A DNA stretch of 37,091 nucleotides from Saccoglossus kowalevskii (lineage: Eukaryota > Hemichordata > Enteropneusta > Harrimaniidae). The stretch's first letter is position 1; the number at the start of each line of letters is the position of its first letter. The stretch spans positions 320,376-357,466 of the forward strand of contig NW_003120919.1 of assembly GCF_000003605.2 (NCBI RefSeq). The letters are read 5' to 3'. This document shows positions 19,746 through 29,770 of this stretch, one piece after another. The notes beneath the pieces are model-generated. The model had not been told where the DNA came from. It saw only the letters and a program-made list of their open reading frames with translations, and ran no database searches. A program made the position numbers and the translations under genes.

Positions 19746-20023
19746 CTATCGAAAAGATGTGAGTTACCCCCCCCCCCCCCAACAGTTCTTGGTGTCCGTC
19801 CACAGCAAAAATGCCCCGTTCTTTCCAAATGAAAACTAACAATTTTGTCTTATCTATTGACCGAGTAGTGCCGTGCGCATGAGCTGTTTCCATAAATTCA
19901 TTGTCAGTTTGTGTTTGTAATTGGTCCTTGCAACGTTTGGGGATTGTCTTAGAGAATGTTGTCTGCCACTTGTAATATAATAAGCCGATACCATTTATAA
20001 CGCCACAAGAGGGCGCATTTCAA

Positions 20024-20130
20024 ACCCGAGTTATCGTTCACATGTGTCTCAACTCGGGATTAAACACTGAACTCATGGCCGAGACGAGCCCTTTGACAAT
20101 GAGTTAACTACCCCGGGTCGAGACCCGGTC
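20024..20130. repeat. Paired GC-rich small palindromes
   Basis: CCCGAGTT near 20025 pairs with AACTCGGG near 20050, and CCGGGTC-GA-GACCCGG near 20113-20128 forms a second stem. They may be parts of a decayed MITE; no ends were defined. Confidence 0.35.
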
Positions 20131-20671
20131 ATTCCGTGTCACACGTTTTTCAACAGTGACTAAAATAAACCCGGCTTCGTGCTCCACACGTGTGTATGGC
20201 GGAAGCTCAATGAAGTGTGGACGGAGTGTGAAGGAGGATTTGCTTCTGTGTTTTGTAAACATATACAATAAAATATGAACAAATGTTATTTCTAAGGGAA
20301 ATGTACTCGGGACTCTCATAGAACCCACTGTTCGACTTGGATATCAACGACAATTTCTATTTTTCTTAAAACGTTTTAATTTATTTATTTATTGTAATTA
20401 ACTAACTGCTAAACTGAGTGTTAGTAGAACATGATAACCTTGCCAAAAGTACAGATCCACAAAGTGATTTTTTTTTTCGGTTTGCAAAAATCCAAATAGC
20501 GACACGGTGGGTATCTCTGTGATGTTGCCGTTTGATTGTGCTGTTTGTCGAGAAAAGCCCAAATTTCTAAGTTGTCTTTTGTTTCTTTTAGAACGTGACC
20601 CGTATTTTGTAAAATGCTGCCCGAAAAACATGATCCCATAGTGACATCAACAATTGTGAAGAAATAGTTAC

Positions 20672-20700
20672 CATTTTATAAATGATAGGACAATTATTCA

Positions 20701-20780
<80 letters not shown>

Positions 20781-20809
20781 TGAATAATTGTCCTATCACT
20801 TCTAAAATG
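20672..20809. repeat. TA-cored palindrome: 30-bp arms around about 77 bp of (TA)n
   Basis: Left arm 20672-20701 (CATTTTATAAATGATAGGAC then AATTATTCAG) and right arm 20780-20809 (CTGAATAATTGTCCTATCAC then TTCTAAAATG) are inverted repeats with two mismatches. Between them is uninterrupted (TA)n, and another (AT)n follows directly. The whole 138 bp could fold into a hairpin or cruciform. It may be a MITE whose centre expanded as a microsatellite. Confidence 0.85.
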
Positions 20810-21065
20810 CATATATATATATATATATATATGCAGCATAGGCATAAGTTTTTCTTGACGCTTGGCATGAGTGGGAAGATGTATTGTTTGTCTGAATTAA
20901 AGTTAAGTCGATTGAAGCTCTGATTCAAATTACATGCACATTGCTAACACGCAGTACAATATGGAAGATTAATTACAAATTCGTAGGATCGAACGAGACT
21001 AGGTTTCAAGCCGCCAAATAATAACCCAGTAATTAGCAGGGGTACCTGCTAATGACTCGACGTAC

Positions 21066-21141
21066 CATATTTCTCATCCACTGATGCTGCAGATGCTGTC
21101 CAACAGATCAGAAGAAATATAAATACTCGAACTGCGGCCAT
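21066..21141 (-). CDS. Candidate first exon with signal peptide (rest of gene not found)
   Basis: From an ATG at 21141 the minus strand encodes MAAVRVFIFLLICWTASAAS then VDEKY, and then meets TATG|GTACGT, a good donor in phase 1. The peptide has a classic signal-peptide plan: a short basic N-terminus, a hydrophobic core of about 10 residues (VFIFLLICW), and small residues A-S-A before a likely cleavage site, with an acidic mature start. Phase-1 introns just after a signal peptide are common in secreted animal proteins. Further in-frame ATGs at 21156 and 21240 are possible starts. No following exon was identified to the left, so the product is unknown and the exon may be spurious. Confidence 0.4.
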
Positions 21142-21552
21142 GATGACACGAATCATTCGTTGTAATGAGTCCCCCTCGTGATACACCCTAACATATACTT
21201 CATTATGTATTTCAAGTAAGCTTAGATATGCACCTATCATTACGAGTGATAAGCAGTTGGTTAATTATTGTTAAAATGTTATCGTGTTCGCATTCACCCC
21301 ACTTTGTGTCTGCCTATTATAAACACAATGGCACCAATCGTGTGGACCTGGGGGAGGGGGTACTCATCTGAATTGTGGGTGGAAGTGCTCCGCAGCCAGT
21401 TGAATACTTTACTCCAAATGATCGACGTTGAAGATGTCTTTTGGTTAAAATTTTTTTAAATACATGTATCTCTAAAATAGCCGAAAATCTTGAAATTGGG
21501 GGTCAAAAAGATGTTTTATGATGATCAAAACAGCGGCGTACACTTCAACAAT

Positions 21553-21635
21553 GTGAGTACGTAATTTCTAGTCTGAGTGTAGTGCGCCCTCAGCGATACT
21601 ATACTCAAAATAACCTTTAAGGTGGCAACAGGGGA
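21553..21635 (+). repeat. Dispersed repeat, copy 1 (inverted partner at 34962-35087)
   Basis: GAGTACGTAATTTCTAGTCT then GAG, followed by GCGCCCTCA, ATACTCAAAATAAC and TTTAA, recurs in reverse complement at 34962-35087. It is probably an old mobile element fragment. Confidence 0.65.
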
Positions 21636-21708
21636 AATCTGGTCAAATGTTCATGTTTTTTTAATAATCTGGAAATCCGGTCAAATTTTCATGTTTTTTT
21701 AATAATCG
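21633..21708. repeat. 38-bp tandem duplication
   Basis: Two adjacent copies of GGAAATCYGGTCAAAT then TTCATGTTTTTTTAATAATC, differing at three or so positions. Confidence 0.85.
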
Positions 21709-21991
21709 GTCATTTCCGTTGATGAAGAAGTACGCTCGCGAGTGTGACAAACATTCGCTAATTTTAGTAAAATTTGAGTCTGTAAACGAGCAAAGTAGCG
21801 ACATGCTGCCTTGCCGTTTTTGAAAGACAAGTGGAGTTCGGTTAGTGGAAGACATGGACAGACTCCATGGATGGGGCAGCTATTTACACTACCGTAAAAA
21901 CTATTAATTCTCTTAATTTTCCCACCTATTTTATTTTATTATTATTTGTAAACTGTAACAAATAACAAATTCAAACTAACCCGAAGCTCAT

Positions 21992-21997
21992 TTTATT
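21992..21997 (-). terminator. Candidate poly(A) signal AATAAA of the sulfotransferase
   Basis: AATAAA on the minus strand, about 170 bases past the sulfotransferase stop codon, is a suitable distance for a short 3' UTR. Other AT-rich variants lie nearby, so the used signal is not certain. Confidence 0.4.
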
Positions 21998-22167
21998 CAC
22001 TGAATAATAATAAAAAAAAATTATGAACACAATATATCTAAATTAATTGGTCACGAAATTAATTATTCTCTGTCACGAGGTCTAGCGAAAGTTTCCTAGT
22101 TGCATTTTGGGTAAAAACGAAATCCTAGTATAAAGTCACGTATGTGGCATGGCTTGTGTTTATGTAT

Positions 22168-22298
22168 CTATTTCTTGGGTGTCTTGCTATAGTATTGAAT
22201 GAAGTCGATTCCATACTCTTTGCATTTTCGTTGTTCCCATTCCTCGAATTTTTCATTTTGGGCCACTGTGAATTGTCCCTTCCAACCGCCAACGGTTC
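22168..22298 (-). CDS. Sulfotransferase exon 6 (stop codon)
   Basis: Residues 263-305 and TAG. Begins GTVGGWKGQFTVAQNEKFEE, completing RKGxxG and the KxxxTVxxxE dimer motif, and ends YYSKTPKK. Acceptor tttttcag. Confidence 0.94.
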
Positions 22299-24494
22299 CT
22301 GAAAAATTTGAAATAAAAGTTAAATTTAACGATTGCCTTCTGGCCTTCTTTACTTACCTACAATTGGTTAGTAGTAATATGACATAGAAGACAACAGACT
22401 GGAAGTGGTAAATTAAATAGTGCTCTAATGCCTTGACTGTTAATGTATTTCAGTACCTTTGCGTTGCCAATGTCTGTTTTCACGTAGGAACACGTCGCGT
22501 TGAGTTACAGTTTTCATATATTCCTTCATGTTATTAAAATCGGTATGGTCTACGACTTTCTTCATTTCTTCAGGCGTCAGGTCGTATCCAAGGAACTTCG
22601 CAACTTTCTCCGAGGCACCTTGACGATCCTGTAGTTTAATGAAAGGCATTGCCATTGTCAGTTTGGAAACAAAGAAGGTGAAACATATCATAGAGACATA
22701 ATATATATCATATACTATAAGATATATACACATTACTTAGAAGTAGAATGAATTATTCGTACCTCTTTCATATCTTCATATTTTAGATGCAGAAAGTTAT
22801 CTTGACCACTCAGTTGCATCCATGTTGCTAAGTGTTCAAACCAACACCCATATATTGCTAAATAATAATATAAAACAAAACAAAAAATCATCAGTATATT
22901 AATAATTCGATGGTTGTCAATATCGGAACCAGAAGTTAAAATATTATATGCTTTTAGGTAATTTTGGCTCTGGCTGAATTAATCCTTACTAAAATAGAAG
23001 TATACTTTAAGTAAATCTATTTCATACTTTTAGATTGACAATTATGTTACAAGTTTACTTATTATATACTGTTTTATGTTATTTGCATTTGTTTTAAAAT
23101 AAGTATTTTATGCATCCTTACTCTGTATTTTCGTCCATCAACAATGGGGACTAACTGGGCCTAATAATGGACAAGTACTACACTGTGCATAGTCGAACCA
23201 TTAGTCTTAATGAACATATTGAGGGACTGCATCCTGTTATACATACAGCACCAGTCATTAATCATTCCGAGCAATGGTCGTAGATTCACATTCAGTATGC
23301 AAATTAGTTAGTATGCAAATATGTTAATTAATATGCACAGTTTAATGTCAACCCCGTTTTATACAAGAAATACACCAAGTTTTAGTGTACAATATTTGAA
23401 TAATAATAATAATTATCTTTATTGCGTTCGTATCCCTATTAGGATTTTGACTAAAATGCAATACAGATGTGAATAAAGACAAACATACAATTAAAGTGAG
23501 AATAAAAATACACACAGGAAAATAAAAAAAAATGACAAGCAAATAAAAGTAGGGGAAAAAGTAAATTGGATTGTTTTTCCATAATTTTGGTTGGTGAATG
23601 TTTGAATGTTTGAACATAAACGCTGAAAATGGTTAATTGGTATGTAAATTAGTATGCAAATTATCAAAAAATGTAGCTATATAAACAGCATGTATGCACC
23701 AATATTTCAAATCCATTAGAGAAAACTAGATGCAACCAAAACGTGGAGGCAGGAATTATGTATGCAAAGTAGGTAATTAATATGCATATATTAATATTAG
23801 AAAATAATATCATTCTCTGATTCGCACAGTTCTATTCAATTTGTGCAAATAGTTTAGACACAAACAAAAATATAGTGGAAATAAATAGCAAAATATTCAC
23901 ATCAATATCAGCTGCAAAATCCAAAGCTATTTTTTATTCTTGGGATATTAGTAGGAGAACATAAACACACATACACACGTTCGACGGCTGCTCTGACTAC
24001 CATACTATACTACACTTACTTTGACCTTCTATATAGCGATCGAAATAATAATCCCATTCGCATGGCTCCAAAAACTTCACAGTTGCATGCCACTGGTGGA
24101 GAGACAGGCAACAGTCCCTGGGGTTTCTTGTTACAAAGATAATCTGAAATAATACATTGTTTGTAAGTACATCAGAATTAAGGTACACGCTTTTTTCATT
24201 GCGAGATGTCACTGTAAACAACTGGGAAGTACATGGACAAGCTGGTTGGCGGTCCGCTCCGCTCAAAAACAAACAACATGTTTTCGGCTGTGGCCATGGT
24301 AAAATATGAATGTGAAGCTAACGTCGGTTAATAACTAAAAACAGGGACCGCATACAAAGTTCGCAACTTGAAAGAGCATCCAGTCCTCAGTCTTCAGAAG
24401 TTATTTTAAGGCCAATCCTAAGCGGAGCGCCAAATATGGGCATATGAGACAACCCATGTGATTGTGTTATAAGTCGGATTGGTCATGTTGTTGC

Positions 24495-24531
<37 letters not shown>

Positions 24532-26851
24532 GCCAAATTGAATCTCCCACTTTCTCGTATGCAGTATTGTTGAGATAAACGACATATAAACTATATACCC
24601 TAGGTTTTTTAGTGAAGAGCTGCGGTGGCATCAGGTCACGTGGCAGATGAGTCTGGAGTTGTCGAGGCGACTTCCACGTCGTCACCTTTTTATATGTTGC
24701 AACATCTATGCCTGGTGCCGGGCCTAATTCAAGCAGATTCAGTTTGTCTTCCATCTTTTTGCCTTTGATGGCATCGATGTCTCCTCTGTGCATAATAGCA
24801 TCCACGATCTCTAGGATGAAAGTTGTACCTGCAAAATTGTTTTACGAATATTACGTCATTGAGGTCATATATTGTTTGTTGGAGTATTGAAAATATCACT
24901 ATAACAACTATAGGGATAATTGTGAGTACTGTACAAGAAAGGATCGCTTTCTAAAATTTGATTAGAAGCATTATTCATTGTTTTTCTTACCAACAATAAT
25001 GGGAACATAATCCACTTTTCTTTTAGAATTCCTAGCCTCACTATGCGTTGTATTGTGTAATCTAACCTTGAAGAGGTTAAAGTGCGGAGGTCGTGATGTA
25101 GCAATATAAGCAATATCGAATACAGCGCGGAGCGACTGCCATCGCGCATCACATTGTTAGTGATTAAATACTATGACAGTGTTCGATATGGAGGAGCTCC
25201 CCCCCAAAAGGCATTGACGTTAAGAAAAGCATCGCAGTGATATAATATATCGCTGACCAGCGCTTACAGCAACGAAACAATGTAATTAGTTTTTCCGAAT
25301 CACTGTTTAGCGTCAACAGGGAGCTGTAATGACAGCTCCCTGGCGTCAACATCGAAAAAAAGGTGTAATACGGTGGCTATAGATAAAGAAGTTTCGACTT
25401 CTAACATTCTAAAATATTTGTACATCGATATCGCATCAGAATTTGAATTTGTGAACTTAGTTGGGTATTATGACATGTAATGAGACGCACACATAGTAGT
25501 AGACGAACAACTTTGGCCATATTGACCTTTAAACTCCCAACTTCGTTGACACGTGTGAATGTTCCCAAACTGAGGCATTGTGGGAGGGGGTGCTTAAACA
25601 CCAGTGATACCATTGGGATTAAATACTAGGTTTTCCTAAAATATATTATTATAGTAAAATGGGAATATATATGTGCAATTTGCATAAACGAAATATGTGA
25701 CTCAACTTCAAAAATAGACAAATATGAATCATTGATAGGCGTTTACTCTCAGGTATAACAAAGTGGACCAAAGTCCCATAAATTACTACTACCAAATTGT
25801 TTATTTTATCATATTTATCGATTTACATAGCTTTACTGACAAGTAGATTCAGTCGCTGACCCGTACTTTATTCAACGGGTACAGTATAATAACGCTATAA
25901 CCGATAATGGATATAGATATCCATTCAACAATGGAAAGGATAGAATGGACAGATTGACCCGACCCGACCTGGCTTTAATAATAATCATTGATAAAAAAAA
26001 ATGCCTCGTCGCCTGTCTGGCGCCACCCTAATCAGATCCATGAAAGTCAGGCTCAATGAAAAATCTCACGCACAGCGAAAAAAACACCGAATGAAAATTC
26101 GCCAATTGTTCACTGCGACAAACTATTAAGGTGTCAACAGGTGTAAAACGATTCAACATTAAATATGTGGTATGCCACTGTAATAACCTATACATAAGTG
26201 GTTTGTCGAAGGGATTACCTAACGACCAATTACGCTATTGTGTGTTTTTTTTTTACTATTTTACTATTTACTATTTTTTCTACTTTAAAGCAAATTATAA
26301 CACAACATGTGTTCTCATTCTACTGTAACATTTGGGAGATAACGCCGCTTTAAACTGTTGCTCAAATGAGGTCACAGTGTAAAACATGAATGTTTGATAG
26401 ATGCGATGTTTTTGCTACTCACACTGCGTTTGCGTCTGATTTCAAATACAACATTGCTTCTGCCAGACAGATAGACGCACGAAATGCTACATTGAAATCT
26501 ACTTCATTACCTATAAAGCCTAACACCCTTTGCATAAATGTCCCATCAAAGCATTCGTATATTGATTTAATGACAGTAATTTGAACATGTTTCTGTTCGA
26601 TTTTTTCCGAGATATATCGATACATGATGATACCGGTTTCCACCGCCCGCCCCCACTCCGCAAACACACACAAACACTAATATACCTGCTTTCGGGTAAG
26701 TTACAATGTATACGTCATCGTCGCGGACTTCGAAATCTTTCAGTGCCTTGATGCTATCGGGATGCATAGCAGATACCATCAGCCTTTCCTTCCTTCCATC
26801 AACGTAGTACGTCTTTTCGAATGGAGCTTGTAATTCGTTGTTTTCTGTCAT
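22168..26851 (-). CDS. Cytosolic sulfotransferase, SULT1-like (6 exons, complete, 305 aa)
   Basis: This enzyme class transfers sulfonate from PAPS to hydroxyl or amino groups of small molecules in the cytosol. Coding exons: 26686-26851, 24599-24828, 24020-24143, 22763-22857, 22457-22628, 22168-22298. All junctions are GT-AG and join in one frame of 305 codons plus TAG, the usual family length. Motifs: PAPS 5'-phosphosulfate loop TYPKAGTT (51-58, Lys54); catalytic His116 in SPRQLQTHLPRDLMP; 3'-phosphate motif VTRNPRD with Arg138 and Ser146, eight apart as in mammalian SULTs; RKGTVGGWK (261-269); and the dimerisation motif KxxxTVxxxE at 269-278. There is no signal peptide or membrane segment. 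Oddities: Ala55 where most SULTs have Ser, and Phe59 where Trp is usual. I chose ATG 26851; the frame stays open to an ATG at 26863 or so and beyond, but a 305-aa product fits the family. Substrate and subfamily cannot be set from sequence. Confidence 0.95.
22457..22628 (-). CDS. Sulfotransferase exon 5
   Basis: Residues 206-262: KVAKFLGYDLTPEEMKKVVD, then FNNMKEYMKT and ending WQRK, the start of the RKG motif. Acceptor aactacag, donor AAAG|GTACTG (phase 1). Confidence 0.93.
22763..22857 (-). CDS. Sulfotransferase exon 4
   Basis: Residues 174-205: IYGCWFEHLATWMQLSGQDN then FLHLKYEDMKE, matching the W-x-H and FLxYEDMK blocks of SULTs. Its 95-nt length matches the corresponding vertebrate SULT1 exon as I recall it. 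Acceptor atttag, donor GAG|GTACGA. Confidence 0.93.
23290..23790. repeat. Cluster of TATGCAAAT/TTAATATGCA motifs in a sulfotransferase intron
   Basis: AGTATGCAAATTAG-like words occur near 23297, 23313 and 23652, with related TATGTAAATTAG, TATGCAAAGTAG and TTAATTAATATGCA words in between. ATGCAAAT is the POU/octamer core. The spacing is irregular, so this could be a degenerate tandem repeat with no regulatory role. Confidence 0.5.
23396..23425. repeat. (AAT)n tail with reversed AATAAA, possible retroposon end
   Basis: GAATAATAATAATAATTATC then TTTATTGCGTT mirrors the tract at 14785. On the minus strand it reads as a 3' end with AATAAAG followed by (ATT)n. The body, if any, would extend to the right, but no coding remnant is recognised. 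Confidence 0.4.
24020..24143 (-). CDS. Sulfotransferase exon 3
   Basis: Residues 133-173: IIFVTRNPRDCCLSLHQWH then EPCEWDYYFDRYIEGQ. Carries Arg138 and Ser146 for the 3'-phosphate of PAPS. Acceptor atttcag (phase 0), donor A|GTAAGT (phase 1). Confidence 0.94.
24487..24533. repeat. (TTG)n / (CAA)n trinucleotide repeat
   Basis: About 15 TTG triplets with one CTG interruption. On the minus strand this is (CAA)n, 66 bases past the donor of sulfotransferase exon 2 and in frame with that exon. Confidence 0.93.
24599..24828 (-). CDS. Sulfotransferase exon 2, with catalytic His
   Basis: Residues 56-132: GTTFILEIVDAIMHRGD then KSPRQLQTHLPRDLMPPQLF with His116. Acceptor ttttgcag, donor AGG|GTATAT (phase 0). 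At 230 nt it roughly equals two adjacent vertebrate SULT exons combined, so one intron may be lost or gained relative to vertebrates. Confidence 0.94.
25311..25350. repeat. Hairpin flanked by direct repeats GCGTCAAC
   Basis: CAGGGAGCTGT and ACAGCTCCCTG form an 11-bp stem around a short loop (25317-25341). GCGTCAAC occurs directly on both sides. It lies in sulfotransferase intron 1. No function assigned; it may be a tiny insertion with an 8-bp duplication. Confidence 0.5.
26686..26851 (-). CDS. Sulfotransferase exon 1
   Basis: Residues 1-55, starting MTENNELQAPFEKTYYVDG and ending DDDVYIVTYPKA, with most of the PAPS loop. Donor CAG|GTATAT (phase 1). The frame is open upstream, where a CA/GT-rich tract would encode a His/Thr-rich extension; this is unlikely to be translated. 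Confidence 0.92.
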
Positions 26852-27619
26852 GATTCTCAGGTGTGCGTGTGTGTATGTGTGTAACAAGAGACAGTGTGTG
26901 ATGTCGACTGGTCCAGGCTTGGTCTACTCTAGATTGAATTGTGATTGTCGTATATACGGGGGCTCACACAATCTGATAAGCGTACTTGTGTGGGTCACAT
27001 AATCTAAGGGAGTGATCATTTGAAATCCTACGGGTGGCTGAAGGATTTGTTGAAGATAGAAAATGAATTGCAAGCTAAACATCGAGAAATAAAATGAACG
27101 TGCAAGGTGTTGCAGGAAATAACAGTTGGCACATTAACACAAATTAAAAATGTACAGAACGGACACCACAAAAACCAAATCTCACTGGCCACCCCTCTCT
27201 TCTGGCCACCATTTGTGATTTCAATGATCAAAGGTCATACGCTGTACTTAATAAAACGCTCGCTTACAAATGTGACTGGACTTTGACTAATGATGCTGTA
27301 AATTCCCTGACAAAAAAGTCACACCATACTAAATGTCATACTAAATTGTAACCCCGTAGTCCTATCAGTCAATCAGATTCCCGCATTTTCCGGTCATATA
27401 TTTATGTATTAATGAGCCGGCGGAAATATTATAGTTCTCATCTTGAAAGCGAATCACGTTCATGTTGCTTTCCCACGATGTCCGATAAGCAATGATTTGT
27501 CAACAGAGGGCATATTATGGGCGTATATCATACAGAATGGTAAACTTATATTATGTTTATGAATATACTGTAGTAAGCATCTATGACAACAATGTAGAAG
27601 TGTATATCAAAGGGAAAAT
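26852..27619. other. Upstream region of the sulfotransferase
   Basis: No gene recognised. The first 40 bases hold a TGTG-rich tract that would be 5' UTR. The promoter is presumably here, but I could not pick a clear TATA box or initiator. Confidence 0.45.
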
Positions 27620-29355
27620 TAGGGATTAAAACAGGCCATAGTACAAAACAAATTGAAGCTTGCTTGGAGCACAACAAACGAGGTCACATGTAGAAAGGTA
27701 TCGCAAAGAGGCAAAGCCTCTGGAAATACATCATCTGAAAGAATCCAGTTATGGCAGAATCACTTTAAAAACAAACCAACAGAAGAGAACAGGCACCAAG
27801 AAATTGAAGATGTTATATCACAAACTCTGCCCATCGAATTAGGCTTATTTACCATGAATTAGCTAAGCAATGCGATCAAAACTATGTCCACTGGAAAAGC
27901 AAGTGGGCTTGATAATATACCAACTGAGATCTGGAAGATTTGAACTCTGTCACAACAATTATTAGAAGTTTCCAACAATGCCTATGCCACCGACTGTCTA
28001 GACATCTGGAAACAAGCTGCAATTATACCACTGCAAAAAATAGGAGGTTTGAGTGACAGACATAATTACAGAGGCATTAGCTTGCTCCCAACTGCAGCTA
28101 AAATCTACAATAAAATGATATCAAACAGATTGAAACCACACTTTGAAAAAATCTTGAGAATGAATCATAATGGATTCAGAGCAGCGAGGTCTACTGTCAG
28201 CCAAATTCTCGCTCATAGACACATCATAGAAGAGGTCAAAATACTCACAATACTCACCTTCATAGACTTCCGCTAGGCCTTTGACTCCATAAAAAGAAAG
28301 AAGATCCTGGTTGAATATGGAGTACCCAATGATATAGTGAAGGCCATATCAAACATGTATCACAATACCACTGCAAAGGTTATAACAGAAGATGGAGACA
28401 CAGAATTTTTTGAAATCCATGCAGATGTCTTACAAGGCGATACTCCAGCCCATACCTGTTCATCATTATGCTGGATTATGCTATGTGAACAGGACTAGAG
28501 GAACATGAAAGCCTTGGAATTACAGTATCATGCAGAAGAAGCCGACGAAACCCAGCAACTTACCTAACTGATACAGACTTTTCTGATGATATAGCTCTTA
28601 TATCGAACAACATCGAAGACGCACAGGCTCTACTGTCATTGGTGACGGACGCCGCAAAGAAGCAATGAAGCTAAGACAGAATATATGGTCTTCAATCATC
28701 AGCAAAAAACAAGTTTCAAGATAAACCAAAAAGAACTGAAACAGGTGGAAGATTTTTAATACCTTGGATCATGAGTAGACAATTCTCTGAAAGATATAAT
28801 GATCTGGAAAGCCAAGGCATGGTCAGCCATGAGAAAGATTGATAACATCTGGAGGTCAAATATGTCAAAAAGTCTCAAGACTCAGTTCTGTCGAGCTACA
28901 GCTGAATGAACACTGCTTTACGGAGCTGAGACCTGGACAAATCAATGGAGAAAGACCTTGAATGATGGAACATACACACGCTTCTTGCTTCATGCACAAA
29001 ACATCAACTGGAGACAACATGTCACAAATAAAGACCTCTATGGTAATCTACCACAAGTATCGGAAACAATCAGAAAACTAGACTCGGACTAGCGGTACAC
29101 TGCTTCAGACACAACAAACCAGCGTAATTGGTGCTACTGTGGAAACCAACCCATGGACAGATAAGACCTGGCAGGCCTTTTGATGATTACATATACATGC
29201 TTCAAAAGGATGCTGGCCTAAGCACTGAAGAACTAAAAGTTCTGATGAGGGACAGGGAATTGTGAAGGAAGTTGACCATGGAACCGGGTGCGCCCAACTG
29301 ATGATGATGTTGACGATGATGATGACGATGATGACAATGATGATGATGAAGCATT
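27620..29355 (+). pseudogene. 5'-truncated RTE-like LINE, decayed reverse transcriptase
   Basis: Conceptual translation gives an ordered series of non-LTR reverse transcriptase blocks: NEVTCRKVSQRGKASGN, GKASGLDNIPTEIWK, NYRGISLLPTAAKIYNK, HNGFRAARSTVSQILA, LTFIDFR-stop-AFDSI, VLQGDTPAP, and FSDDIALIS with the catalytic Asp pair at 28579-28590 (FADD in active relatives). After that come LYGAETWT and LYGNLPQVSETI C-terminal blocks and MRDREL near 29250. There are numerous stops (27859, 27940, 28274 and more) and frameshifts, so it is dead. The endonuclease domain is absent, as expected for 5' truncation. It ends in an ATG/GAT-type triplet tail (29299-29350), as RTE-clade elements often do; the clade is inferred. 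Confidence 0.88.
29299..29350 (+). repeat. (GAT/ATG)n tail of the LINE
   Basis: Imperfect GATGATGAT triplets start immediately after the last recognisable LINE codons (MRDREL...EPGAPN-like). This is best read as the element's 3' microsatellite tail. Confidence 0.75.
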
Positions 29356-29770
29356 TGCAAGGTTATTTATCATTGAGAGGCGAGACCGAGAAACTACATA
29401 ACCCGCTAATGGCTTGTAGAAGTTTGAAACCGGGTACCCAGATGGTGTATCTGTGAATATTTCAAGTAGTAGTACATTTGCATTTAGGTCAAACCTGGTA
29501 TCTCTACACAGTGAAAGTTATCCGGCACGCTCGTCAGAATTCATATTCCGAATTACCTATATGCGCTCATGAGCATGCAGGTCCGATTTAAAAATAACTT
29601 TCATGTTGCGGTTTTCTTTATGAATTATTACTATTATTATAAATTGATACACATCATATCTTCAACTCTATCTTATGAAAACCCAACAAGACGGATCTTC
29701 GATTCATATTTCCTAATACGTATTCTATGGTAGGTATTGGGCGTCTCTATCAAAACATTGCTTCTGATCA

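Larger units (their letters stand above)
17137..21065. other. Region between the LPCAT3-like start and the signal-peptide exon
   Basis: No coding exon could be assigned. It contains the presumed LPCAT3-like promoter (first few hundred bases), an (ATTT)n tract, one TTAA-flanked MITE (18734-18905), an inverted-repeat pair (19060-19745), poly(C) near 19769, GC-rich small palindromes near 20024-20130, and a TA-cored palindrome (20672-20809). If the signal-peptide exon at 21066-21141 is real, its next exons might be here, but none is convincing. Confidence 0.5.
21142..21989. other. Spacer between the signal-peptide exon and the sulfotransferase 3' end
   Basis: No gene recognised. It contains a dispersed repeat (21553-21635) and a two-copy tandem repeat (21633-21708). 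The region just above 21141 would be the promoter if the signal-peptide exon is real; I see no TATA box there. Confidence 0.45.

Noticed and set aside
20398-20631. Minus-strand open frame as the next exon of the signal-peptide gene
   Set aside because: One acceptor gives a compatible phase, but there is no clear domain and the frame then hits a stop without a convincing donor. Mentioned only as a weak lead.
20588-20928. Minus-strand frames with long Ile-Tyr runs
   Set aside because: Translation of the (TA)n core of the palindrome.
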